Shown: positions 15,313-24,508, counted from the stretch's first letter. The stretch is 64,000 bases of DNA from Psychrobacillus sp042945595 (GCF_042945595.1 NZ_CP168493.1:1302001-1366000), one strand, 5' to 3'. Notes: generated by a model not told the origin, from the letters alone. Program-made: numbers and translations.

Positions 15313-17646
15313 ATGGAAGCTTCTCTATATTCAACAGAAGAAATTAATAAAAATAATCATGCTAAACTTTGTGAATTACTAATTTTACGTCATTTTTTCA
15401 AGAACTCTTTTATTTCTTCTGAATATAATGCACCATTTGAATTCGGAGAGTCTATTATATTAACATCTACTGGTGAAAAATTAGTATCAGCATTATCAAT
15501 ATTAAGAGGTGAAAATTATACAGAATCTGAGACAAAGCTTAGCATTCTAGATATATTCTATTCGGATGAAATATTAGTTGATATTCAAAAAACAGATTTA
15601 TTACGGTTTAAAAATACATTTTCAAATGAAATTATTAAAGGAAATATTAAATTCCCATGGATATATGAAAGAATACTCTACGATCGTTTTTTTGAAAACT
15701 TTAAAATACGCCCAATGGAACTTGATAATATTAATACAAATTCACTTCTTAAAGATACTCCAATAGGTGTATTTCAATTGGGGAGAAATGTAATAGGTCC
15801 ATTAGGATTGTTAGAATCAGAAGAATCTAGATGGTTACCTGTAAGACAGAGTGCACCTTTATGGCACTGCAATAATTTAAGTTGCAATAAATTGCACTTT
15901 GTAGAACTTAGCTCTGAATATGACAAAACGAGATTTGGAAGACTAGCAAAATCTATAAGCGAAGAGAGTTTACCAAAACATTTTGAAAAAAATTTAAGAG
16001 AATACGTTACTGATAACGAAAGATTTGATTACGATTTATCAGCTTTACCATTTGTTTTGATTAATTCTTTTAGTGAAAAAGAACTTAAGGATTTATTATC
16101 AGAATTAATAAATAAGAACTCGTATTTCTGGAGTAAGCGTCCTGAAAATTCTCCAATAAGCAAAAAACTCTCTGGATCAGCAAAACATATTTCGCAGAAT
16201 GTTACTTTAAATGAATGTTTTCAACTAATTTTACTCTTCAAGAATATTGATATCATTTCTACTTTAGATGATCTAATTAACACGAATCAAATAATAATTC
16301 CTCATACTGAAATAAGAAGTTCATATTTCGGATATACAAGAGGCGACTCCTTAAATATGAACTGTGAAGTATCGAATTTAGGTTTTAGAGTCATTTCAAA
16401 AAATAAGAGCTTATCATCATTAAGACTTAAGCACCTAATCATGTCTATCTATAAAGATAAAGAAGAAATAGAGTGGAAACTTAGATTAGTAGAAGGAAAA
16501 GATTTTAATGATAAATTTGATAATTTATTGATGAATGAGAATCCAAAACAAATAGTAAGAGATTTTCTTCTAGATAACCCTAAACATATTAAATTTACAT
16601 TTGATTATCTAATAATAAAGAACTTCTATATTCCAAATGATACTCTTCAAGAAGAAACATTAATAAATAAGATATTATGGAAATTAGGATTTAATATTAA
16701 TTCGTTTCCAGATTATCTAACTAAATATTGGGACCGTTTAGAACATTTCGAAAAAATATCTTATTCAATGCATTCATATAAAGAGGAGGATAAGGAGAAT
16801 ATAAGGAGTTCAGCAGTTAACTTATTCGTATCGGTTGAAGAAATCTTAGATGCTAGTTTATCTTTTATAACATGGGTATTATTATCAGATCATTACGGAG
16901 AGACAAAATTTAAATTTAATTTAGATAATGCACGGTTATTTATGTCTCAAGAACTAAGCGGTAGAAAAATAACTGATAGTGGGCCGATAATATTTGATAA
17001 AAATGGAAAAAACACTCTTTATCCACTTATCCAAGGGTTTACGATTCTTGCTGACTATTGTAACGAACTTGTAAATACTCGAGATATATACAAACGAAAT
17101 AATACTGATATTCCTTCATATGTAAATAAAACCGACTTATATGTATTTCCATTCCATCATAATAAAATGGTCCTAGATTTTACTGAAGAAGTATATCAAA
17201 ATGTATATAACTTACTAAAAAAAGTGACGTTACTTTTTGAACAAAAAAATATAGCTAGTGTAAGAAATAGAATTGAGCATAAAAGAGAGGATTTCCCTGA
17301 TAGTGTAGAAATTAATAAAGCGTGTAACGCATTAAAAGAGATTGGTGAAATATTAGAAAATAATGGAATTTGTCCAGTTGTCTATAAATTTAATGGAACT
17401 TTCATAGATACTTTCAGAAGAGGTTTAAATTCTTATATTAATTATAAAGGTCAGCAAATTAATATTAGTACATCCTCTCAATATAATCTGGCTAATCTAC
17501 CAAATTTAGAAGATACTTTAGTAATCATGCCAGCTATTAGATTAGAGAACTCTAATCAATACTTGAGATATAGATATAATGAAACCTCAGAATATACAAA
17601 AATGTACAAAGGTTACCCAAGGAGAATGATTGAAATAACAAATTAG
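15313..17646 (+). CDS. Large orphan protein with a putative HEPN-type motif; function unknown
   Basis: A 777-residue protein that I do not recognise. There is no signal peptide or obvious membrane helix. About residues 175-190 contain HCNNLSCNKLH, a possible metal-binding knuckle. Near residue 651 is VRNRIEHKRE, which fits the R-x4-H pattern of HEPN ribonucleases and sits in a helical context (EEVYQNVYNLLKKVTLLFEQ before it, KACNALKEIGEILEN after it). Codons are markedly AT-rich compared with the housekeeping genes, suggesting transfer. An ATG at 15301 overlaps the AAGGA ribosome-binding site, so the ATG at 15313 is preferred. No partner gene lies alongside, and it is bracketed by palindromes C and D. 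A defence or toxin role is speculation from the HEPN-like motif. Confidence 0.7.
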   Translation: MEASLYSTEEINKNNHAKLCELLILRHFFKNSFISSEYNAPFEFGESIILTSTGEKLVSALSILRGENYTESETKLSILDIFYSDEILVDIQKTDLLRFKNTFSNEIIKGNIKFPWIYERILYDRFFENFKIRPMELDNINTNSLLKDTPIGVFQLGRNVIGPLGLLESEESRWLPVRQSAPLWHCNNLSCNKLHFVELSSEYDKTRFGRLAKSISEESLPKHFEKNLREYVTDNERFDYDLSALPFVLINSFSEKELKDLLSELINKNSYFWSKRPENSPISKKLSGSAKHISQNVTLNECFQLILLFKNIDIISTLDDLINTNQIIIPHTEIRSSYFGYTRGDSLNMNCEVSNLGFRVISKNKSLSSLRLKHLIMSIYKDKEEIEWKLRLVEGKDFNDKFDNLLMNENPKQIVRDFLLDNPKHIKFTFDYLIIKNFYIPNDTLQEETLINKILWKLGFNINSFPDYLTKYWDRLEHFEKISYSMHSYKEEDKENIRSSAVNLFVSVEEILDASLSFITWVLLSDHYGETKFKFNLDNARLFMSQELSGRKITDSGPIIFDKNGKNTLYPLIQGFTILADYCNELVNTRDIYKRNNTDIPSYVNKTDLYVFPFHHNKMVLDFTEEVYQNVYNLLKKVTLLFEQKNIASVRNRIEHKREDFPDSVEINKACNALKEIGEILENNGICPVVYKFNGTFIDTFRRGLNSYINYKGQQINISTSSQYNLANLPNLEDTLVIMPAIRLENSNQYLRYRYNETSEYTKMYKGYPRRMIEITN

Positions 17647-17703
17647 TAATTAATAAACTCTTTAAATTCCAATTTTGATATCTTCGTAAAAATAGAGATG
17701 AAA

Positions 17704-17753
17704 ATTTGCACTAAGATATATTACGGTGAACCGTATCATGTCCAATGTGGTGT
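17704..17753. repeat. 50-bp GA-centred palindrome, copy D (right flank of orphan gene)
   Basis: The centre ATTACGGTGAACCGTAT is well preserved; the outer arms (TTTGCACTAAG left, CAATGTGGTG right) have drifted. It begins 57 bases after the orphan gene's stop. Confidence 0.75.
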
Positions 17754-17768
17754 TTATTACCTAAAACA

Positions 17769-17817
17769 AAAGATTATCAAAATAGCTCATCAAGCTACTC
17801 TGATAATCTTTTTTTAT
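17769..17817. terminator. Bidirectional terminator between the orphan gene and rqcH
   Basis: AAAGATTATCA and TGATAATCTTT form an 11-bp stem flanked by T-rich sequence on the right and A-rich on the left. It immediately follows the rqcH stop codon on the minus strand and could also stop transcription from the orphan gene. Confidence 0.7.
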
Positions 17818-19499
17818 TTCTTCATCAACCTTATCTTCTCCTCATCCGGAGTAACAAACACCGTAGTCTGCTCAAAATAAATAACAAACCCCGGTTTAGC
17901 CCCACTCGGCTTCTTCACTTGCTTAATCACCGTAAAATCTACAGGCACCGAAGCAGACTCCCGAGCTTTACTAAAATATGCTGCAAGATTCGCTGCTTCT
18001 AAAAGAGCTGTTTCCGATGGATTATCCGAATGTATAACAACATGGGATCCTGGGATATCCTTGGTATGAAGCCATGTATCCGATTTTTTAGCTAACTTAA
18101 ATGTAACAAAATCATTTTGTTTATTATTTTTACCAACCGAGATTTCTGTACCATCTGATGCAAAGAATTTTTCAGGTGTTGGCTTCGTTGGTTTTTTCTT
18201 CTTTTTCGAAGCTCGTACTTTTAATAAGCCTTGCTCCATTAATTCTTCTCTAATTTCTTCGATGTCTGTTGGAGATGCTTGCATCACTTGTTGCAATAGT
18301 AATTCAAAGTAGGCAATATCTTCATTCGTAATCTCGAATTGTTGTTCAATTTTTAGTAATGCGGTTTTTGCTTTTGTATAGCGACTGTAATAGCTTTGTG
18401 CATTTTGCGTTGCTGATTTTCGGTTATCTAAAGGTATGAGAACTGTTTTTCCATCCTCATCGTAGTAGTTCAATAGCTCGACTTCTTTTAGCCCTTTTTC
18501 AATTGAATACGAATTTGCCATTAAAAGCTCTCCATACAATTGGAATGTATCTAATTTTTCGGCTTGTTCAAAGTCTTTTTGGAGTTTTTTCATCTTCAGC
18601 TTCAATTTGTTTAATTCGTTTTGAAGCCATCTTTCTAAGTCTCCAGCTTGTTGTTTTACACGATCTCGTTCTGCTTTTGCGAAATACACTCTATCAAGTA
18701 AATTCCCTAGCGTTTTTTCGCTAAATTTGTCGCCATCTAGATGAGTTAATTCATTCGGTGAATAATACGTTTTTCCGCCTGATTCGACAATTTGTAATGC
18801 CGCTCCACCTTGTTCGAATTCCTTCATATATTCCTTGTAAATTTCGACACGATTCGCACCGTTTTGGAATCGATGAAGTAATTCTTTTGCATGTAAAGGA
18901 GAGAAACCGGAAATCTGCTCGACGATCTCATTGGATTCATTGACAGATTGAATCACTTTCAACAGTTCCTCCGAATACGCTAAGGGATGGAGCTTGTTTT
19001 GAGCAGGAGGTGCAATATAGGGCTGACCAGGTAAAATTGTTCGGTAACTATTCATAGAAGGTGATAAGTGCTTTATGCTTTCCAAAATTAGATTTCGAGT
19101 TGGGTCAACTAATAGTAAGTTACTATGACGTCCCATAATTTCCATATGGATTTCTCGTGTAATATCATCTCCAATTTCGTTTTTACTTTGAATTTGGAAG
19201 ATAAGTATCCGATCGGTTTCATGTTGGCGAATGGAAGAAATAATTCCGCCTTCTAGATGTTTACGTAAAACCATGCAAAATAATGGAGGTGTTGCAGGAT
19301 TGTCAATTGTTTCGTTTGTAATTTGCACACGAGAATAGGAAGGGTGTACAGAAAACAATAATTTATAGTTCTGCCCTTGAGCACGAATTTGCATTAAAAT
19401 TTCTTGCGCATTTGGTTGATGTATTTTAGAAATACGTCCTGTTATTAATTGTTGCAATTCAGTTTTCATTGAAATTGTAAATAAACCATCAAAAGCCAT
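17814..19499 (-). CDS. rqcH: Ribosome quality-control protein RqcH (NFACT/FbpA family)
   Basis: RqcH binds stalled 50S subunits and recruits tRNA-Ala to add C-terminal alanine tails that mark incomplete chains for degradation. The 561-residue protein has an NFACT-N domain starting MAFDGLFTISMKTEL, the Asp96-Arg97 pair (HETDRIL) required for tailing in B. subtilis RqcH (D97/R98), a helix-hairpin-helix and coiled-coil middle (about 280-400), and an NFACT-R domain (TEISVGKNNKQNDFVTFKLA, SDTWLHTKDIPGSHVVI). It corresponds to B. subtilis YloA, normally two to three genes from gmk, as here. The ATG is preceded by AAAGAGGATAT. Older annotations call it a fibronectin-binding protein. Confidence 0.92.
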   Translation of the reverse strand: MAFDGLFTISMKTELQQLITGRISKIHQPNAQEILMQIRAQGQNYKLLFSVHPSYSRVQITNETIDNPATPPLFCMVLRKHLEGGIISSIRQHETDRILIFQIQSKNEIGDDITREIHMEIMGRHSNLLLVDPTRNLILESIKHLSPSMNSYRTILPGQPYIAPPAQNKLHPLAYSEELLKVIQSVNESNEIVEQISGFSPLHAKELLHRFQNGANRVEIYKEYMKEFEQGGAALQIVESGGKTYYSPNELTHLDGDKFSEKTLGNLLDRVYFAKAERDRVKQQAGDLERWLQNELNKLKLKMKKLQKDFEQAEKLDTFQLYGELLMANSYSIEKGLKEVELLNYYDEDGKTVLIPLDNRKSATQNAQSYYSRYTKAKTALLKIEQQFEITNEDIAYFELLLQQVMQASPTDIEEIREELMEQGLLKVRASKKKKKPTKPTPEKFFASDGTEISVGKNNKQNDFVTFKLAKKSDTWLHTKDIPGSHVVIHSDNPSETALLEAANLAAYFSKARESASVPVDFTVIKQVKKPSGAKPGFVIYFEQTTVFVTPDEEKIRLMKK

Positions 19500-19870
19500 A
19501 ATATATCCTCTTTCAAAACTTTATTTTTTGAACTGGCTCAAAACGCCAGGTTCTTTATATCGATTCACTTTTTCCTAAAAAATTGTCCTGTTTCAGCGCC
19601 TTGCCAGTGAACTGAAATACTATAATTCAGCATTATAAATAGTAACTATTCGCTTAATCTTAACTTTATATGAAAGGATTTATCGCGGCGGCGTGAGACT
19701 CCTGCGGGATCAGCGAGACAGACGAGACCCCGCACGAAGCGTAGCGAAGGAGGAGGCTCGGCGCTCGCCCCGCGGAAAGCGAATGCCAGAGCGATAAATC
19801 CGAGTAGCAAGTCTGTTCTGCTACGAGCCAACGCTTTTCTTTATTATCTTATCATTTTAAAGGAAACTTG
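19500..19870. other. Intergenic stretch between divergent rqcH and gmk
   Basis: No gene is present; yicC and remA homologues, found here in B. subtilis, are absent. A GAACCTGGC/GCCAGTTC hairpin (about 19533-19556) lies in the rqcH leader, and most of the rest is the GC-rich repeat listed separately. A minus-strand frame across that repeat is not a gene. Confidence 0.6.
19676..19801 (+). repeat. GC-rich dispersed repeat, copy 1, with terminal inverted repeats
   Basis: A GC-rich block contains GACTCCTGCGGGA, GAGACCCCGCA, GGAGGAGGCTC and GCCCCGCGGAAAGCG, which I recognise as a repeat scattered through many Bacillaceae and Planococcaceae genomes. Here it is bounded by perfect 11-base inverted repeats (GGATTTATCGC and GCGATAAATCC). 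A second copy lies in the opposite orientation at 55396-55520. Function unknown to me; it could fold into a large hairpin. Confidence 0.8.
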
Positions 19871-19879
19871 TGTTATAAT
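19871..19879 (+). promoter_or_regulatory. Extended -10 promoter element for gmk
   Basis: TGTTATAAT is an extended -10 (TG-N-TATAAT) about 70 bases before the gmk start. No good -35 hexamer lies 16-18 bases upstream, as is often the case for extended -10 promoters. Confidence 0.5.
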
Positions 19880-19947
19880 CATTAAAGTATGTAAACTGTT
19901 ATAAATGTACAGGCAAACGGAGTATGCATGTATATGAAGGAGACATT

Positions 19948-20568
19948 ATGCGAAGAGAAAAAGGTATATTGATCGTTTTATCAGGCCCTTCTGGTGTCGG
20001 TAAAGGGACAGTGAGAAAAGAATTGTTTTCAGAGCCCGGAACAAATTATGAATATTCCATCTCTATGACGACTAGACTTCCTCGTGAAGGCGAAGTAGAT
20101 GGTGTAGATTATTTCTTTAAGCAGAAAGAAGCGTTTGAACAGTTAATTGAACAAGGGAAGTTATTAGAATATGCCTCATATGTAGGAAATTATTATGGTA
20201 CTCCGATTGATTATGTTAATGAAACACTCGATTCTGGCCGAGATGTGTTTTTAGAAATAGAAGTACAGGGAGCAAGTGTTGTACGTCAAAAAGCTCCAGA
20301 AGCACTTTATATTTTCTTAGCTCCCCCTAGCTTATCTGAACTAGAACAGCGACTAATAGGTAGAGGAACGGAAACAGAAGATGTGATCAATTCTAGAATT
20401 CAAGCTGCTAGGCAAGAACTAGAAATGATGCATTTATATGATTATGTCGTTGAAAATGATGAAGTTGCAATAGCGTGTGCAAAAATTAATGCGATTGTTG
20501 CTGCCGAACATTGTCGACGTGAACGTGTAGAAAAAAGATATTTAGCCATGTTGGAAGGGGAATTATAA
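19948..20568 (+). CDS. gmk: Guanylate kinase
   Basis: Phosphorylates GMP to GDP with ATP. The 206-residue protein has the P-loop LSGPSGVGKGT near its N-terminus, the GMP-binding segments TTRLPREGEVDGVDYFF and LEYASYVGNYYGTP, and DVFLEIEVQGA. The ATG at 19948 is preferred because GAAGGAG lies seven bases upstream; a longer in-frame start at 19924 would place that site inside the gene. rpoZ follows without a gap. Confidence 0.95.
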   Translation: MRREKGILIVLSGPSGVGKGTVRKELFSEPGTNYEYSISMTTRLPREGEVDGVDYFFKQKEAFEQLIEQGKLLEYASYVGNYYGTPIDYVNETLDSGRDVFLEIEVQGASVVRQKAPEALYIFLAPPSLSELEQRLIGRGTETEDVINSRIQAARQELEMMHLYDYVVENDEVAIACAKINAIVAAEHCRRERVEKRYLAMLEGEL

Positions 20569-20793
20569 ATGTTATATCCATCAGTAGACTCATTAAAAAA
20601 TAAAATCGATTCCAAATATTCGTTAGTAAGTGTAGCTTCCAAAAGAGCTAGACAGTTACAAGAAGAAGGCGGCGAGCGTTTAACTTCATATGTTTCTGCT
20701 AAACAAGTTGGGAAAGCACTAGAAGAAGTAGCACAGGGTGAGCTTACGATCGAATCATCCCATGAAAATGCAATTTACGAGGACGAAGTATAA
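20569..20793 (+). CDS. rpoZ: RNA polymerase omega subunit
   Basis: A 74-residue omega subunit that helps assemble and stabilise RNA polymerase by clamping beta-prime. It begins MLYPSVDSLKNKIDSKYSLV and contains the helix ASKRARQLQEEGG that is diagnostic of the family. The ATG directly follows the gmk stop codon, so the two are translationally linked. Confidence 0.95.
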   Translation: MLYPSVDSLKNKIDSKYSLVSVASKRARQLQEEGGERLTSYVSAKQVGKALEEVAQGELTIESSHENAIYEDEV

Positions 20794-20812
20794 TACATTT
20801 TGAAGCAAACAC

Positions 20813-20848
20813 CTCCCAAAGAATGAATAGTTCTTTGGGAGATTGTTG
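20813..20848 (+). terminator. Intrinsic terminator after rpoZ
   Basis: CTCCCAAAGAA and TTCTTTGGGAG form a perfect 11-bp stem with a 7-base loop, followed by ATTGTTGTTT. It probably ends the gmk-rpoZ unit or attenuates read-through into coaBC. Confidence 0.75.
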
Positions 20849-20868
20849 TTTAGAGGGGAGAAATTGAT

Positions 20869-22077
20869 ATGTTAACTTCTAAAAAAATTGTTGTTTGTGT
20901 GACAGGTGGTATTGCTGTTTATAAGGCGGTTGCCCTTGTAAGTAAACTTACTCAAGCTGGAGCGGACGTAAAAGTAATGATGACGAAGTCTGCGATGGAA
21001 TTTGTACAACCTTTAAGTTTTCAAGTAATGTCTCGGAATGATGTGTATTTTGACACATTTGATGAAAAAGATTCTAGCGTGATCGCGCATATTAATTTAG
21101 CTGACTGGGCAGATTTAGTAATTGTAGCACCAGCTACAGCTAATGTGATTGGCAAGCTTGCGAACGGGATTGCAGATGATATGGTGACGACGACTTTACT
21201 TGCGACTACCGCAAATGTTTGGATTGCACCTGCAATGAATGTGCATATGTATGAAAATGCTGCAGTCATACGTAATATTACACGACTTTCAAAAGACGGT
21301 TATTCATTTATCGAACCTTCTGAAGGTTTTTTGGCATGTGGTTATGTAGGGAAAGGCCGTTTAGAGGAACCAGAAAATATTGTGAAGCTTGTAGAAGATC
21401 ATTTTTCACCAAAAGATTTACCTTTAAAAGGGCAAAAAGTAGTTGTGACGGCTGGTCCTACAAGAGAACTAATTGATCCTGTTCGCTTTTTAACGAATTT
21501 CTCAAGCGGGAAGATGGGTTATGCAATGGCGGAAGCTGCAGCTAATCTAGGTGCAGAAACGTTTTTAATTTCCGGTCCCGTTAGTATTGATGCTCCGGCA
21601 AACGTTACACTTATTTCTATTGAAAGTGCTAAAGAGATGTACGACGCTGTAATGGAGCGATTTGACACTGCTTCCATTGTCATTAAAACTGCGGCTGTCG
21701 CTGATTACAAACCGAAAGAAATACATAGTCAAAAAATGAAAAAGCAACAAGGGGATTCGACGATTGTTTTAGAGCGGACAAGCGATATTCTTGCAGAGCT
21801 TGGCAAAAGAAAGACGAACCAGCTACTAATCGGATTTGCAGCAGAAACAAATGATGTGATTCATTATGCAAAAGGTAAATTGGAAAAGAAAAATGCGGAT
21901 TATATTGTTGCTAATGATGTGACAGAAGAAGGATCTGGATTTGGAACTGAAACAAATTCTGTTACTTTAGTAGGCAAGCATAATGTAGAAATGCATTTTG
22001 CTCATTTACCTAAAAAGGAGCTTGCACGTCAACTGCTTCAAACTATCCTAAAACTAGAAAAAGATGAACTGAAATGA
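20869..22077 (+). CDS. coaBC: Bifunctional phosphopantothenoylcysteine decarboxylase / phosphopantothenate-cysteine ligase
   Basis: Two steps of coenzyme A synthesis: ligation of cysteine to 4'-phosphopantothenate and decarboxylation of the product. The 402-residue protein has the N-terminal flavoprotein CoaC domain (VTGGIAVYKAV, the His in AHINLADWAD, PAMNVHMYENA, and the substrate-recognition flap with FLACGYVGKGR) and the C-terminal CoaB domain (VVVTAGPTRELIDPVRFLTNFSSGKMG, NDVTEEGSGFG). GGGGAG precedes the ATG. Its stop overlaps the priA start by four bases. Confidence 0.95.
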   Translation: MLTSKKIVVCVTGGIAVYKAVALVSKLTQAGADVKVMMTKSAMEFVQPLSFQVMSRNDVYFDTFDEKDSSVIAHINLADWADLVIVAPATANVIGKLANGIADDMVTTTLLATTANVWIAPAMNVHMYENAAVIRNITRLSKDGYSFIEPSEGFLACGYVGKGRLEEPENIVKLVEDHFSPKDLPLKGQKVVVTAGPTRELIDPVRFLTNFSSGKMGYAMAEAAANLGAETFLISGPVSIDAPANVTLISIESAKEMYDAVMERFDTASIVIKTAAVADYKPKEIHSQKMKKQQGDSTIVLERTSDILAELGKRKTNQLLIGFAAETNDVIHYAKGKLEKKNADYIVANDVTEEGSGFGTETNSVTLVGKHNVEMHFAHLPKKELARQLLQTILKLEKDELK

Positions 22078-24485
22078 TCGTAGAAGTCATTGTTGATGTG
22101 TCTGCGTATCCAATTGACCGGCCATTTGATTATAGCGTACCTGAGCATTTGGAAGCTCTCGTTGAACGTGGGAGCCGTGTCCATGTCCCTTTTGGAAATC
22201 GTAAAGTGCAAGGGTTTATAACGAACATAAAAGAACAGACGGACTTTGATATATCCAAGTTAAAAGAAATTCAATCGATCATCGATGTGGAGCCAGTTGT
22301 AACGGAAGAGCTCTTACAATTATCCAAATGGCTTACGAATAAAACACTTTGCTATGAAATTGATGCACTCCAAGTTATGCTTCCAGCTGCTTTACGTGCT
22401 TCGTATAAGAAAAATATAAAGATAATCAATTCCTCTGAACTAGACGAAAACTTTTTGGCGTTGTTTGGGAAAAGAGAAGCTGTTTCTTATGATGTGATTG
22501 AAAAAGCTGGTTACTTGCGACAAATGAAAAAATATTTAACGCAAGGGACAGTGCAACTAGAGACGGTCATTAAACAGCATGCCAAAGCAAAAACGATTGC
22601 TAAGTATCATGTAGTAGCCAATAAAGAATTTATTCATGAACAATTAAGTAATCTCAATAAGACAGCAATCAAGCAAAAAGAATTAATGGAATGGTTATTA
22701 ATTCAACAACAAGCTTCTTTTACAATGGAAGAATTGAAAGAAACGGCTAACTCAAATAGTAGTACGATTAAAGCATTAATCGAAAAAAATATTTTAGAAA
22801 AAGATAAAGAAGAAGTGTATCGTGAAATTTCTTCGTTAGAATACGATGACAAAGACCAAAGATTTCAACTGACAGAAGAACAATCAATGGCATTAGCAAA
22901 GATTAATCATGCTCAAGATAATGCAGAAAGCACGACATTCCTTGTCCATGGTATTACAGGCAGTGGGAAGACGGAAATTTACTTAAATGCGATCGAAAAT
23001 TCAATCTTAAAAGGAAAGCAAGCAATCATGCTTGTTCCTGAAATTTCATTGACTCCGCAAATGACACGTCGTTTCAAATTGCGTTTTGGTGATCAAGTTG
23101 CTGTTATGCATAGTGGATTATCGGTGGGTGAAAAGTACGATGAATGGCGCAAAATTTGGCGCGGAGAAGTAAAGGTTGTCGTTGGTGCTAGGTCTGCCAT
23201 CTTTGCTCCATTTAAAGATTTAGGCCTGATCATTTTAGACGAAGAACATGAATCTACTTACAAACAAGAAGATAATCCAAGGTATCATGCAAGAGATGTT
23301 GCGATTTGGCGTAGTGAGTTTCACAAATGCCCCGTTATACTAGGTAGTGCTACCCCTTCACTAGAATCGTACGCACGAGCATCTAAAGGTGTTTATACTT
23401 TGTTAACATTGAAAATGCGTGCGAAAGAGCAAGCATTGCCAACTGTGAATGTTGTCGATATGCGAGCAGAGCTGAAAAATGGGAATCGATCGATGTTTAG
23501 TATTGATCTAGCAGATGCTGTAAGAGAAAAGTTAGATAAAAAAGAGCAAATTGTGTTGTTTTTAAATAAACGTGGATTTTCTTCTTTTGTATTATGCCGG
23601 GACTGCGGAACAGTTGTGGAATGCAAACAATGTGATATTTCCCTTACGTATCACCGTGCTGGAGAGCAGCTTAAATGTCATTACTGTGGTCATGAAGAGC
23701 CAGTACCAACTAAATGTCCGGAATGTACGAGTGATCATATTCGTTTTTTTGGAACAGGTACACAAAAAGTCGAGGAAGAAATCGCGAAATTATTTCCTTA
23801 TGCTAGAGTTCTTCGAATGGACGTAGACACAACTAGAACAAAAGGGTCCCATGAGCGAATTTTAAAACAGTTCGGAGACGGGGAAGCAGATATTTTACTT
23901 GGTACGCAAATGATTGCGAAAGGGTTAGACTTTCCAAATATAACGCTAGTAGGCGTGTTAAATGCTGATACCACTTTACATTTAGCAGATTTCCGTGCTG
24001 CGGAAAAAACATTCCAATTGATGACGCAGGTAAGTGGAAGAGCGGGTAGGCATGATAAAGAAGGAAAAGTGTATATACAAACCTATACTCCAGAACATTA
24101 CGCGATTGAGCTTTCGAAAGATCAGTTGTTTGAACCTTTTTATCATAAAGAAATGCAAGTTCGGAAACAATATGAATATCCACCATTTTATTATTTAACA
24201 TTAGTTCAAGTGACGCATGAAAATGTCCTAATTGCGTCTGAATATGCAAGGCTCGCGACGGATTGGTTAAGAGCTAATCTATCGGAGCAGACAATGGTTG
24301 TTGGACCAACGGCATGTGCTATCAGTAAGATACAAAATAGATATCGTTACCAATGTTTGATAAAATACAAAAAAGAACCCCTATTAATCGAAAAACTACA
24401 ACAACTAATAAAAATTTATCGTACAGAGTGGATGAAAAAAGGAATCATTTTATCAATTGATTTAGATCCATCCACTATTTTATAA
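22074..24485 (+). CDS. priA: Primosomal protein N' (replication restart helicase PriA)
   Basis: Recognises stalled forks and loads the replicative helicase. The 803-residue protein has an N-terminal 3'-OH-binding domain (about 1-100), Walker A GITGSGKTE (about 293-300), the DEEH box LILDEEHE (about 389), a cysteine-rich zinc module (about 508-560: CRDCGTVVECKQC, CHYCGHEEPVPTKCPEC), and helicase motifs including GTQMIAKGLDFPNITLVGVLNAD and QVSGRAGR. The start overlaps the coaBC stop (ATGA). Confidence 0.95.
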   Translation: MIVEVIVDVSAYPIDRPFDYSVPEHLEALVERGSRVHVPFGNRKVQGFITNIKEQTDFDISKLKEIQSIIDVEPVVTEELLQLSKWLTNKTLCYEIDALQVMLPAALRASYKKNIKIINSSELDENFLALFGKREAVSYDVIEKAGYLRQMKKYLTQGTVQLETVIKQHAKAKTIAKYHVVANKEFIHEQLSNLNKTAIKQKELMEWLLIQQQASFTMEELKETANSNSSTIKALIEKNILEKDKEEVYREISSLEYDDKDQRFQLTEEQSMALAKINHAQDNAESTTFLVHGITGSGKTEIYLNAIENSILKGKQAIMLVPEISLTPQMTRRFKLRFGDQVAVMHSGLSVGEKYDEWRKIWRGEVKVVVGARSAIFAPFKDLGLIILDEEHESTYKQEDNPRYHARDVAIWRSEFHKCPVILGSATPSLESYARASKGVYTLLTLKMRAKEQALPTVNVVDMRAELKNGNRSMFSIDLADAVREKLDKKEQIVLFLNKRGFSSFVLCRDCGTVVECKQCDISLTYHRAGEQLKCHYCGHEEPVPTKCPECTSDHIRFFGTGTQKVEEEIAKLFPYARVLRMDVDTTRTKGSHERILKQFGDGEADILLGTQMIAKGLDFPNITLVGVLNADTTLHLADFRAAEKTFQLMTQVSGRAGRHDKEGKVYIQTYTPEHYAIELSKDQLFEPFYHKEMQVRKQYEYPPFYYLTLVQVTHENVLIASEYARLATDWLRANLSEQTMVVGPTACAISKIQNRYRYQCLIKYKKEPLLIEKLQQLIKIYRTEWMKKGIILSIDLDPSTIL

Positions 24486-24508
24486 ACGGTTTGAAAAGAG
24501 GAAAAGAA

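Noticed and set aside
15578..15766. Additional plus-strand frame inside the orphan gene
   Set aside because: AT-rich shadow frame within a continuous 777-codon gene; no ribosome-binding site.
2900..17753. Reading the four palindromes as a CRISPR-like array
   Set aside because: Copies are thousands of bases apart, are palindromic over their full length and have no regular spacers or cas genes.
17698..18002. Small plus-strand frames over palindrome D and the rqcH 3' end
   Set aside because: They cross a terminator and are antisense to the conserved RqcH C-terminus.
19646..19831. Minus-strand 61-codon frame across the GC-rich repeat
   Set aside because: It is an open frame caused by GC-rich repeat sequence; the second copy does not preserve it as protein.
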